64,000 nucleotides of DNA from Algibacter sp045066735 (GTDB lineage Bacteria; Bacteroidota; Bacteroidia; Flavobacteriales; Flavobacteriaceae): positions 139,909 through 203,908 of the forward strand of contig NZ_JBISHH010000004.1 in NCBI RefSeq assembly GCF_045066735.1, in the 5' to 3' direction. The notes under the pieces were generated by a model, which saw nothing but the letters and a program-made list of their open reading frames with translations, was not told the origin of the DNA and ran no database searches. The translations under genes and the position numbers were made by a program. Below are positions 1-8,900 of the stretch, piece by piece. Each line of letters starts with the position of its first letter. Position 1 is the first letter of the stretch.

Positions 1-562
1 TCCAAAATAAGAACGCATTTAATTGTTCTAACTTTTCAGCGTCTACCAAAGCTCCTTTTGGAATAGCATATTTTTCGTGTCCTTTAGTAAAAATATCAGC
101 ATAATGTTTTGCGTTTTCTACAATAGCACTGTACCGATCTTTTGTAATTGTAATACTCTCATTTGATGAGTTATACGTATTTGTTTTTATAGTTTTAATT
201 AAACGTGCTTTCAGTGCTGCTTTAGGCTCAACTCCTAAGCTTTCATAACTTGTATTAAAGTCTCTTTGCGACCAAGTTTCTAGTAAAAAAACAGCTTCTT
301 TGTGTATCCAATCGGCACTCCAATCTGGCGCCACATAACTACCGTGTCCCCAAATAGAGCCCACTTCCATACCTCCAATAGACTCCCAAACGTTTTGTCC
401 TGTTTGTATATCTTCAATAGTAAATACGGTTTCGCCGGTTTCTTGTATTATAACGGTTTTAGGAATTGGCGGTTGTTTTTGATAAACTTCTGTCCCTACC
501 CAAATTAATGCGATAAAGGATAGTATTACGACGCTGGAAAATGCGATCCAAACTTTTTTCAT
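1..562 (-). CDS. norB: Nitric oxide reductase large subunit (quinol-type NorB), 3' part beyond left edge
   Basis: This is the N-terminal 187 residues of a quinol-dependent nitric oxide reductase, a membrane haem-copper-oxidase relative that reduces NO to N2O. It begins MKKVWIAF, followed by one membrane helix (about residues 5-22) and then a periplasmic domain with the family signatures GQNVWESIGG, VGSIWGHGSYVAPDWSADW and, near the edge, NAFLFW. The N-terminal extension before the catalytic 12-helix core is what separates single-chain quinol NORs from NorCB. The gene lies 32 bp downstream of a cupin gene on the same strand and probably shares its promoter. The catalytic core and its histidine ligands lie outside the window, so activity cannot be judged here. 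Confidence 0.9.
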   Translation of the reverse strand, partial: MKKVWIAFSSVVILSFIALIWVGTEVYQKQPPIPKTVIIQETGETVFTIEDIQTGQNVWESIGGMEVGSIWGHGSYVAPDWSADWIHKEAVFLLETWSQRDFNTSYESLGVEPKAALKARLIKTIKTNTYNSSNESITITKDRYSAIVENAKHYADIFTKGHEKYAIPKGALVDAEKLEQLNAFLFW

Positions 563-594
563 TGTGATTGATTTTTATTAGTTTCAATAAATAA

Positions 595-936
595 TTATAA
601 TTTAGCAACGTCTTCTACACGTTCTACGGTATCTGCAATAGAAATGGAGAGTCTAACTATAGAATTTTTCAATCCCTTTAAATCGTGAGGTACATTGGCA
701 TTTAACGCCAGCAGTGCTCCCTTTTTCAATATCTTTTGTTCTCCACTTACACCAAACTCTATTTCACCGTCAAAAATTTCAACTATTATTGGATATGGTG
801 CTTTGTGCTCTTTCATCAGTTGTCCTTTTTTTAAAGCAATTCTAAGTTCTTTTGTGGTATCTGTTTTTAATAATAACGTTATACTTGGTTTGTCTTCGGT
901 ATAAATAAGTGCTTCTAAAAGTGATACTGTTTTCAT
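595..936 (-). CDS. Small single-domain cupin protein, co-transcribed with norB
   Basis: This is a 113-residue protein with no signal peptide that looks like a single cupin barrel. Visible features are a hydrophobic strand pattern, the segment LKKGQLMKEHKAPYPIIVEIFDGEIEF, shown here only as a guide to residues 36-62, and a late ANVPHDLKGL that resembles cupin motif 2. The usual metal ligands are sparse (H43 and a late His), so metal binding is uncertain. It is the first gene of a two-gene unit with the nitric oxide reductase, with a consensus promoter about 130 bp upstream. Function is unknown. The context suggests a role in the nitrosative stress response, possibly sensing or protecting; that is inference. 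Confidence 0.7.
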   Translation of the reverse strand: MKTVSLLEALIYTEDKPSITLLLKTDTTKELRIALKKGQLMKEHKAPYPIIVEIFDGEIEFGVSGEQKILKKGALLALNANVPHDLKGLKNSIVRLSISIADTVERVEDVAKL

Positions 937-992
937 AATTATTTCATTTAAAGTGTTAGTAATATGTAGTTGTGTTTTTTTTTCATCATTCG

Positions 993-1026
993 CTCTATAG
1001 TAGAGTAGAAGATCTTTTTATCTTCT
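993..1026. promoter_or_regulatory. Two adjacent inverted repeats in the leader of the cupin-norB transcript
   Basis: CTCTA-TAG-TAGAG (993-1005) is followed almost directly by AGAAGAT-N6-ATCTTCT (1007-1013 and 1020-1026). Both arms are perfect. They lie between the predicted promoter (1070-1098) and the cupin start (936), so they would be in the 5' leader of the mRNA. They could be a repressor site or an RNA hairpin. No FNR-type TTGAT-N4-ATCAA site was seen. Confidence 0.45.
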
Positions 1027-1069
1027 TTATAATTCTAATTAGAGGTAATTCCAGAAATATTTTACTTCG

Positions 1070-1098
1070 CAAAGATAGTTTAATTTAATAAAAGACAA
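1070..1098 (-). promoter_or_regulatory. Consensus Bacteroidota promoter for cupin-norB
   Basis: Read on the minus strand, TTG (1096-1098) is separated by 18 bases from TATCTTTG (1070-1077). This matches the TTG / TAnnTTTG consensus known for Flavobacterium and Bacteroides. Transcription would start near 1063, leaving a leader of about 125 bases. Confidence 0.6.
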
Positions 1099-1154
1099 AA
1101 TTATCCGCTATTAAAATATTAGTTCTTTCTTCTCTTGTAAAGTTTAAACAAAAA

Positions 1155-1190
1155 AAAAGGAATCATTTCATATTGAAATAATTCCTTTTC
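1155..1190 (-). terminator. Rho-independent terminator after the YHYH lipoprotein gene
   Basis: A stem of about 15 bp (AAAAGGAATCATTTC with GAAATAATTCCTTTT, one mismatch, 5-base loop) is followed on the minus strand by a run of T. It sits 20 bases past the stop of the gene ending at 1211. Confidence 0.75.
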
Positions 1191-1210
1191 TCTTAAAATT
1201 TTATACTTTT

Positions 1211-2152
1211 TTATCGTCTTTGATTCTGCCCTTGTCCTCTTGGCGGTCTTTGCCCTCTGCCACCTTGTCCTGGAGGTGGCTCTGCAGGGTGTCTTTCTTC
1301 TTCAAACTCTCCCATTAAACAACGTCCTACATATGGATATGAATCTGTAACCATATATACATAACCTCCATTAACATAAACACCATTACACTCATCTAAA
1401 TCCCCTAAACCTTTAACGTATTCCCAATCGGAAACAAACGTACCATCAAACTCATTATTTTCTAACTCCACATCCAGGGTGTTTTTAGGATTGGAATACG
1501 TACAATCTGTAGCAGAATAAATCCCATCTATTATTTGAAAACTAGGTTTAAACGCTCCACTTTTTGAATAATAAATAGGAAAACCATCCTTAGCAAAACC
1601 AAGATGCACCAAATCTTCTCTCGAATCAAAAGCTTCCACTAAAGCCTCCGAAATACCGTGATAATGATATTCGCCTGTAGGTTGCACGTGGGCGTTATTA
1701 AAATCTAAACCTAAGTTTATTAAATCTTGTACTGCTTCAACCTTAAAATTCTCTCCACTGTCGCAAATAACCATTTCAGCGGTTTCTGGTTCAAATTTAA
1801 CACCGTTTAATGCAACGCCTGGTTCTCTTGCCCATTTAGCTACACCCGTAAAACTTGGTTTTAACGGAATTCTGTACGTTTTATTTTGGGCAGAAATAGT
1901 ATTTGGGTTTCCTTTTCGTGGATACTCACCAGTTGCATGATTTGGCAATGCATTGGTTGTTATAACGCGATAATCACCATCTATAGCAAGTGTTGTTTGC
2001 GTACCATATTGAGCATCGTTAATAGAATAATTACCAAAATAGTTGTTTGCAATCTCTGTTGTTTTTTGTTCTGTAGCTGTATTATTTTTTTGCGCATGGC
2101 AACCATAAAACAAGATAATAAGAGCAATAAGTAAAGCAGTTTTATAATTCAT
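1211..2152 (-). CDS. YHYH-domain lipoprotein
   Basis: The protein has 313 residues. The N-terminus is a lipoprotein signal (hydrophobic residues 4-16, lipobox FYGC, lipidated Cys18). The body carries the diagnostic motif GEYHYHG of the YHYH family, plus the conserved blocks LGFAKDGFPIYY and CNGVYVNGGYVYMVTDSYPYVG (positions about 235-256). The C-terminal 25 residues are low-complexity Pro/Gly/Gln/Arg, probably an exposed tail. YHYH proteins are exported and of unknown biochemical function. It is monocistronic with its own terminator. It is divergent from the TonB-like gene at 2316; the 163-bp gap would hold both promoters. Confidence 0.85.
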   Translation of the reverse strand: MNYKTALLIALIILFYGCHAQKNNTATEQKTTEIANNYFGNYSINDAQYGTQTTLAIDGDYRVITTNALPNHATGEYPRKGNPNTISAQNKTYRIPLKPSFTGVAKWAREPGVALNGVKFEPETAEMVICDSGENFKVEAVQDLINLGLDFNNAHVQPTGEYHYHGISEALVEAFDSREDLVHLGFAKDGFPIYYSKSGAFKPSFQIIDGIYSATDCTYSNPKNTLDVELENNEFDGTFVSDWEYVKGLGDLDECNGVYVNGGYVYMVTDSYPYVGRCLMGEFEEERHPAEPPPGQGGRGQRPPRGQGQNQRR

Positions 2153-2283
2153 TTTAATTCTCTTTTTAACTTTAGATTAGAAAAAACAGAAATACTTGCG
2201 GCACTATTTCTTTAATTTTTTGAAAACTTTGTTGTATTCAGAAAAAAGCCTCAAAATTAACATAAAAAGAAAGTGATGCTTGA

Positions 2284-2291
2284 TATATTTG
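2284..2291 (+). promoter_or_regulatory. Probable -7 box (TATATTTG) of the TonB-like gene
   Basis: TATATTTG lies 24 bases before the ATG at 2316 and fits the TAnnTTTG consensus. No TTG occurs at the expected -33 spacing, so support is only moderate. Confidence 0.4.
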
Positions 2292-2315
2292 TAATAATGC
2301 TAAATAACTTATTTC

Positions 2316-4694
2316 ATGATTTTAAAACACTTACAATATAGTATTCTTTTTTTAATTTTTGTAGGAAGTACATTAGTTAACGCTCAAAATTCTACCATAG
2401 AAATTAAAGGTAAAGTTATAGAAGCTGAAAGCAAACAAACCATAGAATATGCTACAATTTCTATACTAGATACTACTACCAAGAAACCACTAACCGGAAC
2501 TATAACTAACGAAAAAGGTTTTTTTTCTATTGATGTAAAAGCAACTAGTTTTTATATAGAAGTAAGTTTTTTAGGTTTTACTACTAAAACATTTAAAACC
2601 TTTACAATAACAAATAATACTATTGATTTAAAAACCATTAATCTCTCGGAAGACTTAGAATCTTTAGGTGAGGTTTTGGTCAGAGCAGAACGATCGCAAA
2701 CCGAATTTAAATTAGATAAACGTGTTTTTAATGTGGGCTCAGATTTAAGTGCCACTGGTGCTGGTGCATTAGAAGTTTTAAATAATGTGCCATCTGTAAA
2801 TGTTAGTATTGAAGGTGAAGTAAGCTTGCGTGGAAATTCGGGTGTGCAAATTTTAATTAACGGAAAACCTTCTGTTTTGGCCAGTGCCGACGGTAATGCC
2901 TTAGGTACAATTACAGCTGATATGATTGAAAAAATAGAAGTTATTACAAATCCCTCAGCTAAATATGATGCTGCAGGAACTTCTGGAATTATAAATATTG
3001 TCATTAAAAAATCTGAAAAAAAAGGTCTAAATGGCTCAGCCTCTATAAATGTTGGTGTGCCAAATAGTAATAGTTTTGGATTGAGTTTAAACCGAAGAAC
3101 CGAAAAATTTAATTTATTTAGTCAGTTAGGGTTTGGTTTACGCACATATCCCGGAGAAACGGAAAGCATTAACCGAGACCTAGTTAATAACACTGAAATA
3201 AATAGTGTTGGTGATAGCGAGTTTGACGAAAAATTCAGCAACTTTTTGTTAGGTACCGACTACCATATTAACGACAGAAACGTTATTACGCTATCTGGTT
3301 CTTATGCATACGAGGTTGAAGATCAAAGTTCGCAGCAAAACTATACCGGTTTAGATAACACTAACACCATAACAGACGCTTGGTTACGTGATGAGAAAAC
3401 AGAAGCAACGAACCCAAAATTACGCTATGAGTTACAATACAAAAAAGATTTTAAGCGCCACGAAGATCAAAGTTTACTCTTCAGTGCTTTGGGAAGTTCT
3501 TTTAGAAAAGATCAAACCTCTAATTTTATAAACACCACACGTATTGGTGATTTACCAGATGAAGTTCAAAATACTCGAACCGACTATAAACTAGAAGATT
3601 ATACCTTTAAATTAGATTATGTACATCCTTTTTTAGAGCATTATACTATAGAAACTGGATCACAATATGTTATTAACCAAGGCCCTAACGATTTTGCTGT
3701 AAGCGATTTTGAAAATGGAGCTTGGATAGATAATATTGATTTAACGAATGTGTTTAATTTCGATCAGAATGTACTTGGGGTCTACACCACAGTAGCTTAT
3801 GAAGCTGATAAATGGGGACTGAAAATGGGTATTCGATTAGAAGATACTCAAATTGAAACGTTGCTCGAAAACACCAACGAAAAAGCTACTAAAAATTACA
3901 CCAACTTCTTCCCTAGTGCGCACACATCCTATACTGTAAGCGATAATTTTTCGTTACAAGCCGGTTATTCACGTCGCATTAATCGTCCAAATTTACGGTC
4001 TTTAAATCCTTTTTCTAACATTCGGAATAACTTTAGTATTTCAACAGGAAACCCAGATTTGCAACCGGAATACACCAATTCTTATGAGTTAACCACAATC
4101 CATAAAATTGGAAAGGCCTCTTTAAATTTTAGCTTATACAACCGTTACACCACAGATGTTATTGAAAGTATTACTGAATATGAAGATGATGTTAGTATTT
4201 CTCGTCCTGAAAATATAGGTACAAGTAATACCACTGGTTTTGAATTTAACGGAAAATACAATCCTATAAATTGGTTTTCTTTAAGTGGAGAATTTAATAT
4301 TAATTTCTTTGATAGAAAAGGTGTTTTTGATACAGAATCTTTCGATTTTAAAGGGAGTCGATGGACAACGAGTTTAACATCTAAATTTAAATTACCTTTA
4401 GATTTCGATTTAGAAATGTCTGGAGATTATCAATCTAAATATAAAAGTTTACAAGGTGAAACCTATGATAATCTCTATGCTGATTTAGGAATTCGGAAAA
4501 AGATTTTAAAAGGAAAAGTTATCTTGAATATGAGTGTTCGAGATGTTTTTGCTTCTCGTGTAAATCAATCGGAAACTTCCCAAACAGAATTTTATTTATA
4601 CAACAGCCGTAAAAAGGGCCGTTATATTACCTTTGGTGTAAGTTACGGGTTTGGAAAAGGTGAAGCTATGGAGTTTTCTGGACGTAGACGTTAA
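2316..4694 (+). CDS. TonB-dependent receptor-like outer-membrane beta-barrel protein
   Basis: The protein has 792 residues. A signal peptide (residues 1-23, cleaved after VNA) is followed by a carboxypeptidase-regulatory-like beta-sandwich (about 28-115, including TITNEKGFFSIDV). Next comes a TonB plug (about 120-235; typical strings are LEVLNNVPSVNV, LRGNSGVQILINGKPS and SAKYDAAGTSGIINIVIKK). A C-terminal barrel follows (about 240-792; GYSRRINRPNLRSLNPF and NPDLQPEYTNSYEL). This is the outer-membrane beta-barrel family 3 architecture, common in Bacteroidota and shorter than full SusC receptors. No SusD partner is adjacent, so the substrate is unknown. The protein ends with Arg-rich SGRRR. 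Confidence 0.87.
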   Translation: MILKHLQYSILFLIFVGSTLVNAQNSTIEIKGKVIEAESKQTIEYATISILDTTTKKPLTGTITNEKGFFSIDVKATSFYIEVSFLGFTTKTFKTFTITNNTIDLKTINLSEDLESLGEVLVRAERSQTEFKLDKRVFNVGSDLSATGAGALEVLNNVPSVNVSIEGEVSLRGNSGVQILINGKPSVLASADGNALGTITADMIEKIEVITNPSAKYDAAGTSGIINIVIKKSEKKGLNGSASINVGVPNSNSFGLSLNRRTEKFNLFSQLGFGLRTYPGETESINRDLVNNTEINSVGDSEFDEKFSNFLLGTDYHINDRNVITLSGSYAYEVEDQSSQQNYTGLDNTNTITDAWLRDEKTEATNPKLRYELQYKKDFKRHEDQSLLFSALGSSFRKDQTSNFINTTRIGDLPDEVQNTRTDYKLEDYTFKLDYVHPFLEHYTIETGSQYVINQGPNDFAVSDFENGAWIDNIDLTNVFNFDQNVLGVYTTVAYEADKWGLKMGIRLEDTQIETLLENTNEKATKNYTNFFPSAHTSYTVSDNFSLQAGYSRRINRPNLRSLNPFSNIRNNFSISTGNPDLQPEYTNSYELTTIHKIGKASLNFSLYNRYTTDVIESITEYEDDVSISRPENIGTSNTTGFEFNGKYNPINWFSLSGEFNINFFDRKGVFDTESFDFKGSRWTTSLTSKFKLPLDFDLEMSGDYQSKYKSLQGETYDNLYADLGIRKKILKGKVILNMSVRDVFASRVNQSETSQTEFYLYNSRKKGRYITFGVSYGFGKGEAMEFSGRRR

Positions 4695-4704
4695 TTTATT
4701 TTAT

Positions 4705-5469
4705 ATGAAAAAAATTGTAATGTTCGCTCTTATAGTAATTTTGGGTGTATTAATGTCTTGTAAAGATCAAAAACAATCTATTCTAGTTGAAAATGTTCCG
4801 GTTGAAACCATTATTATGGAGGTGCCTGCGAAAAAAACAGATAGTATGATTACAAAAGATTTTGTTCTTGGCAAGTTCGATTATAAAGCGCATGAGGCTT
4901 TTGAAAAAGTTAGCGCATCTCATTCATCTAAAACTATTTATTTAAATAAATCATGCTACAAAGCTTTTAAAGCTATGCACAAACAAGCCAAAACATATGG
5001 TATTAATCTTATAATTATATCTGGAACTAGAAATTTTTACGAACAAAAAAGTATTTGGGAGCGAAAATGGAAAAAATATAGCAGTTTAGAACCTAAAATT
5101 CGTGCTTTAAAAATTTTAGAATACAGCTCAATGCCAACATCATCGCGGCACCATTGGGGTACGGATATGGATTTGAATAATTTAACAAACTCATATTTCG
5201 AAAAAGGCGAAGGTCTAAAAATATATAATTGGCTTTTAAAACATGCCAAAAGTTACGGTTTTAAGCAGGTTTACACCGAAAAAATAAATGGAAGAACGGG
5301 CTATAATTTGGAAAAATGGCATTGGTCTTACATGCCGTTAGCCGAAACTTATTTAGAATTTTATAATGAAAATATAAGTTATACTGATATCATTGACTTC
5401 AAAGGATTTGAACAAGCCCAAGAACTAGATGTTATAAAATATTACGTTAACGGAATTTCTAAAAATTAA
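4705..5469 (+). CDS. VanY-like D-alanyl-D-alanine carboxypeptidase lipoprotein (M15B)
   Basis: I place the start at 4705 (MKKIVMFAL), not at the in-frame ATG at 4651, because this start gives a clean lipoprotein signal (lipobox LMSC, Cys19) and avoids overlap with the upstream gene. The mature 236 residues carry the M15B zinc peptidase signature: SGTRNFYEQ, then SRHHWGTDMDL (zinc His and Asp), then EKWHW (catalytic Glu and third zinc His). Enzymes of this family trim the terminal D-Ala from peptidoglycan stem peptides in the periplasm. It lies 10 bp after the TonB-like gene and may be co-transcribed with it. It converges on the GT9 gene with only 2 bp between the stops. Confidence 0.87.
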   Translation: MKKIVMFALIVILGVLMSCKDQKQSILVENVPVETIIMEVPAKKTDSMITKDFVLGKFDYKAHEAFEKVSASHSSKTIYLNKSCYKAFKAMHKQAKTYGINLIIISGTRNFYEQKSIWERKWKKYSSLEPKIRALKILEYSSMPTSSRHHWGTDMDLNNLTNSYFEKGEGLKIYNWLLKHAKSYGFKQVYTEKINGRTGYNLEKWHWSYMPLAETYLEFYNENISYTDIIDFKGFEQAQELDVIKYYVNGISKN

Positions 5470-5471
5470 AA

Positions 5472-6518
5472 TTATCTTAAAATACCATTTATGGATTTAA
5501 TCCAATCGTTAATATCAGTATGGTTTGTATTAAGCGCTACACTGCCATTACCGTATGGTGCGTAAATATTTTCATTAGTTACCGAAAAGAAGCCAACACA
5601 AGGTACTAAAGCCGCGCTTGCTAAGTGCATTACACCATTATCGGCGGCTATAAAAATACTAGTGTTTTTAATTATTCCCGCCATTTCACGAATATCCTTA
5701 CTATAAAAATTTAAAGATTGAAAGTCGATTTTTGAAATGTTTTCGATTGGCAACATTTCAATAATATTAAAATCAGGATACTCTGTTTTCAGACGTTCAT
5801 AAAAAGTGTTCCACCAAGTTTCAGAATAACATTTATCTCCGGTGGCATTGGTATAAATACAAATAGTCTTTTTATCATTCTTAATAATATCATCTAAAAT
5901 AGTTTTTCCTTTTGCTATTTCACCTTCTGTTAATTTAATATCTAAAACAGGAATTGGACTATCGTTTTTAGGAAAACCTAAGCGCTCTAAATTATATCTT
6001 AAATTATAAATAGGGTATTTAGAAATATGTAAATGATCGCTGTATGTATTTTGAATACTTTCATTAACATCACCAAAAACTTTTATTTTAGCCTTTGCGA
6101 GATTAGTTAACAAGCGTCCAGACGAAGAATTTTTATCACCATTAATAACTAAATCATAAGAAGTAGACTTAATAGAAATCCAACTTTTAGCATATTTAAA
6201 AAGGTTATTAAAGGGTTTTCTAGGTAGTTGAATAATTTTAGAAACCTGTTTGTAATTTTCAAAAACGGGATAAGCCACTCCGCCTTTTACAAATAAATCA
6301 ATTTCGCTATTTGGAAACGTATTTAAAACTTCCTGAACCAATGGTGTTAGTAGTAGTTGATTTCCTAAACGATGATTAGGTCTAATAATCAAAACACGTT
6401 TTATATCGGTAACTTTAAGAGTGCCTTTTGCTGGCTCAGTATAAGAACTGCCAACATTTTTAGTAATGTTACGCATTACTTTTCTTCTTACTTTATTTAC
6501 ACGTGTTTTAAAAGTCAT
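5472..6518 (-). CDS. Glycosyltransferase family 9 protein (heptosyltransferase-like)
   Basis: The 348-residue protein has the GT9 layout of two Rossmann halves. The N-terminal half starts at about residue 42 (VLIIRPNHRLGNQLLLTP). The C-terminal half carries TICIYTNATGDKCYSETWW and the donor-site block IKNTSIFIAADNGVMHLASA. Family members transfer heptose or related sugars to the inner core of lipopolysaccharide on the cytoplasmic face. The basic N-terminus (KTRVNKVRRKVMR) may help membrane association. It has its own promoter at 6545-6575. The acceptor and sugar cannot be told from sequence; no other LPS core gene is adjacent. Confidence 0.85.
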   Translation of the reverse strand: MTFKTRVNKVRRKVMRNITKNVGSSYTEPAKGTLKVTDIKRVLIIRPNHRLGNQLLLTPLVQEVLNTFPNSEIDLFVKGGVAYPVFENYKQVSKIIQLPRKPFNNLFKYAKSWISIKSTSYDLVINGDKNSSSGRLLTNLAKAKIKVFGDVNESIQNTYSDHLHISKYPIYNLRYNLERLGFPKNDSPIPVLDIKLTEGEIAKGKTILDDIIKNDKKTICIYTNATGDKCYSETWWNTFYERLKTEYPDFNIIEMLPIENISKIDFQSLNFYSKDIREMAGIIKNTSIFIAADNGVMHLASAALVPCVGFFSVTNENIYAPYGNGSVALNTNHTDINDWIKSINGILR

Positions 6519-6544
6519 CTATTAAATTTCTAGAAATGAGATTG

Positions 6545-6575
6545 CAAAATTACAAATAAGCACAGAGGTTGGCAA
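6545..6575 (-). promoter_or_regulatory. Consensus promoter for the GT9 gene
   Basis: On the minus strand TTG (6573-6575) is separated by 20 bases from TAATTTTG (6545-6552), matching TTG / TAnnTTTG. Transcription would start about 20 bases before the ATG at 6518. Confidence 0.6.
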
Positions 6576-6583
6576 AAAAACAA

Positions 6584-7429
6584 TTACGCCTTATATTTTT
6601 CTTTGTAAAGTACGTTTAAAATAAGTCCGCCAATAATTAAAGCAATACCAAGTAAACTCCAAAACGTGTAAACTTCATTAAAAATAAAAGTTCCAAAAAG
6701 TAAGGTGAAAACGACTTCAATATATTTTAATGGAGCAACCTGAGTTGTAGATGCTATTTGGAAGGCTTTAGTCATGTAAACTTGACCAAAATAACCAAAG
6801 ACACCAAGTATACCTAACAAAAACCACTCTTTGCCAACTGGCCAAACCCAATTATTAAGTGCACCGAAAAGACCAACTAATGTAGAAATAATCATAAAAT
6901 AATTTACAACGACTACTGGATGTTCACTTTTTCCAATTTTACTCAATATAATATAGACTAAACCACTAAATAAAGCTGAAATAAATATTAACATTAAACC
7001 ATAACCACTCACCTCTTTATCAAAACCTTTTAAAACTAATACCCCGGCAAAAGCCATAGCGAAAAAGAACCATTGCATCAGTTTAATTTTTTCTTTTAGT
7101 AAAAATACCGCAAAAATAGCCGCAAAAATTGGTGCAAGATATCTTAAAGAAACAGCACTACCAATAGGCAGGTATTTAGTTGACATAAAGAATAAACTCA
7201 TAGATGTTACGCCTACTATTCCACGTAAAATCAATAATTTTTTGTTTTTACCGGCAAATGAAATTTTGTTTTTTAATAAGAAGCCAAATGTAAAAAACAG
7301 CGAACCAACAGATCTAAATAATACAATTTGAAAGGCGCTGAAATTACTTAAATATTTTACTGTGGTATTCATGCATGCAAATGCTAGTGTGCTAATAAGC
7401 ATGAATTGTATTGCTTTTTTAACGTCCAA
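6584..7429 (-). CDS. EamA/DMT-family transporter (second of a pair)
   Basis: The 281-residue hydrophobic protein has about ten predicted membrane helices arranged as two EamA repeats of five. The first repeat is about residues 5-130 (with FRSVGSLFFTFGF and SLRYLAPIFAAIFAVFLLKE) and the second about 145-275 (ending TFWSLLGIALIIGGLIL). Drug/metabolite transporter family members export small solutes across the inner membrane. The start overlaps the 3' end of the upstream EamA gene by 11 bp, so the two are translationally coupled. Substrate unknown. Confidence 0.85.
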   Translation of the reverse strand: MDVKKAIQFMLISTLAFACMNTTVKYLSNFSAFQIVLFRSVGSLFFTFGFLLKNKISFAGKNKKLLILRGIVGVTSMSLFFMSTKYLPIGSAVSLRYLAPIFAAIFAVFLLKEKIKLMQWFFFAMAFAGVLVLKGFDKEVSGYGLMLIFISALFSGLVYIILSKIGKSEHPVVVVNYFMIISTLVGLFGALNNWVWPVGKEWFLLGILGVFGYFGQVYMTKAFQIASTTQVAPLKYIEVVFTLLFGTFIFNEVYTFWSLLGIALIIGGLILNVLYKEKYKA

Positions 7430-8333
7430 TAGATCGGGGTTTAAATTTTCGTTTTGAATTTATAAAATATACGCCTGTTAATAAGATAACGGCAGCAATA
7501 ATAGATTGTATCGTTAAATTTTCGTCTAAAATTAACCAACCTAAAAATAGAGCGATAACGGGGTTCACGTAAGTAGAAGTTGATACTTTTTCTGGTGAAA
7601 CTTCTTTTAATAAGTAGTTAAATGCCGTAAAAGCGATAATACTTCCAAAAATGATAAGCAAAAGCATAGACCAGAGTACTGGCGTACTCCAAGTAGTTGG
7701 TGAAGTCCACTCTTCTCCAAAACATAAGCTAGCTATAGCCAGCATTATGCCTCCAGAAAGCATTTGATAACCTGTGTTTACAAAAAAGTTTTTTGGTAAA
7801 TTAGCTTTACCTACAAATATAGAAGCGTAAGCCCAGCTAATCATACATACAAAAATCATGATCATGCCAAGTATTTGACCATCTTTACTAATTATTTGTT
7901 TTTGGCTAACTAATAAAAATATGCCCAAAAAGCCTAAAGCTACGCCAATGTATGACATGGCAGATATTTTTTTACCTTGTAAAATTCGCATTAAAATAAG
8001 AACAACAAGTGGTTGAGCAGAAATTTCTAAAGCAGTAAAACCACTATCTACAAACCGTAAGGCCCAAACCACAACACCATTACCAAAAGCTAAAAAAAGA
8101 AAACCTGCAATAATTGTGTTTTTTAGTTGCGTTCTAGTAATGGAGAGATCAAATTTTAAAATTTTAGCAATTGTAAAAATAAGAATACTCGCCGTTGTAA
8201 AACGCATGGAGCCTAACATAAAAGGAGGTAATTCTGTTACCGCAATTTTATTTAGTAAATACGTAGATCCCCAAATGACGTAGATGGCAAAGAAAGCCAA
8301 CATAATAGAAATCGATTTACGAGAAACAGCCAT
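7419..8333 (-). CDS. EamA/DMT-family transporter (first of a pair)
   Basis: The 304-residue inner-membrane protein has about ten helices and two EamA repeats. It starts with AIYVIWGSTYLLNKIA, typical of the RhaT/YedA-like branch, and the repeats end with VALGFLGIFLLVSQK and AVILLTGVYFINSK. It differs clearly in sequence from its partner at 6584-7429, so the pair is not a recent duplication. The C-terminus is basic (SKRKFKPRSIGR), fitting a cytoplasmic end. The 11-bp overlap with the next gene indicates one operon. Substrate unknown. Confidence 0.85.
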   Translation of the reverse strand: MAVSRKSISIMLAFFAIYVIWGSTYLLNKIAVTELPPFMLGSMRFTTASILIFTIAKILKFDLSITRTQLKNTIIAGFLFLAFGNGVVVWALRFVDSGFTALEISAQPLVVLILMRILQGKKISAMSYIGVALGFLGIFLLVSQKQIISKDGQILGMIMIFVCMISWAYASIFVGKANLPKNFFVNTGYQMLSGGIMLAIASLCFGEEWTSPTTWSTPVLWSMLLLIIFGSIIAFTAFNYLLKEVSPEKVSTSTYVNPVIALFLGWLILDENLTIQSIIAAVILLTGVYFINSKRKFKPRSIGR

Positions 8334-8352
8334 TAAAAACCTTTTTAAAAAG

Positions 8353-8389
8353 AAATAATCCTCACAGTTTAACTGTTGAGGATTATTTT
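8353..8389 (-). terminator. Strong terminator hairpin after the cold-shock gene
   Basis: AATAATCCTCA-CAGTT and AACTG-TTGAGGATTATT form a 16-bp stem with one bulged base and a 2-base apex. On the minus strand a T-rich run follows. It lies between the stop at 8448 and the EamA start at 8333, so it insulates the two minus-strand units. Confidence 0.75.
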
Positions 8390-8447
8390 AAAATTTACTT
8401 TAGATAAAACATGTTAAGCTCTTTAAAAAGAACTATTTACGAATGTA

Positions 8448-8900
8448 TTATATTTTCTTTACTCGAACGGCATTCATACCTTTTTGACCACGTTCAAGAT
8501 CATAAGTTACTTTGTCGTTTTCTTCAATATCGTCTAATAAACCGCTAACATGAACAAAATACTTTTCTTGATTCACGCTATCGATAATAAAACCAAAACC
8601 TTTAGAATGATCAAAAAATGATACTTTTCCTTCTTTAATTACTGGTTCTTCTTCAATACGGTCTTCCTTTTTAGGGATTCCCAATTCAATACTTTCGGCT
8701 TCAACCTTTTCACGCATTGCCGGATCTGGTGGCGTATCGGTTAAATTCCCGTTAAAATCTACATAAGCAAATTGGATGCCTTGTGGGTTTTCTTTAGCTT
8801 CTGCCCTACGAGCGTCCTTCTTTTTTTGCTTTTCCTCTCTTTTCTTTAAGCGTTTTTTTTCTTTTTCAATTTTGTTAAATGTGACTTGCGATTTTGCCAT
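8448..8900 (-). CDS. Cold-shock-domain protein with charged N-terminal extension
   Basis: The 150-residue protein has a C-terminal cold-shock domain (about 88-150) with RNP1 KGFGFI and RNP2 YFVHVSGL, the nucleic-acid-binding motifs of CspA-like proteins. It is about twice the usual CspA length. The extra N-terminus is a Lys/Arg/Glu-rich helix (residues 8-37, likely coiled coil or RNA contact) and an acidic linker. This layout is common for a second type of cold-shock protein in Flavobacteriia. It probably binds single-stranded RNA or DNA in the cytoplasm. It is monocistronic, with the terminator at 8353-8389. Confidence 0.85.
   Translation of the reverse strand: MAKSQVTFNKIEKEKKRLKKREEKQKKKDARRAEAKENPQGIQFAYVDFNGNLTDTPPDPAMREKVEAESIELGIPKKEDRIEEEPVIKEGKVSFFDHSKGFGFIIDSVNQEKYFVHVSGLLDDIEENDKVTYDLERGQKGMNAVRVKKI

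Noticed and set aside
302..508. 68-codon plus-strand frame within the norB region
   Set aside because: It lies opposite the conserved norB reading frame and has no promoter or family signature.
7419..8333. The two EamA genes as a recent tandem duplication
   Set aside because: Their sequences differ throughout, including the N-terminal helices, so they are separate paralogues rather than a recent copy.
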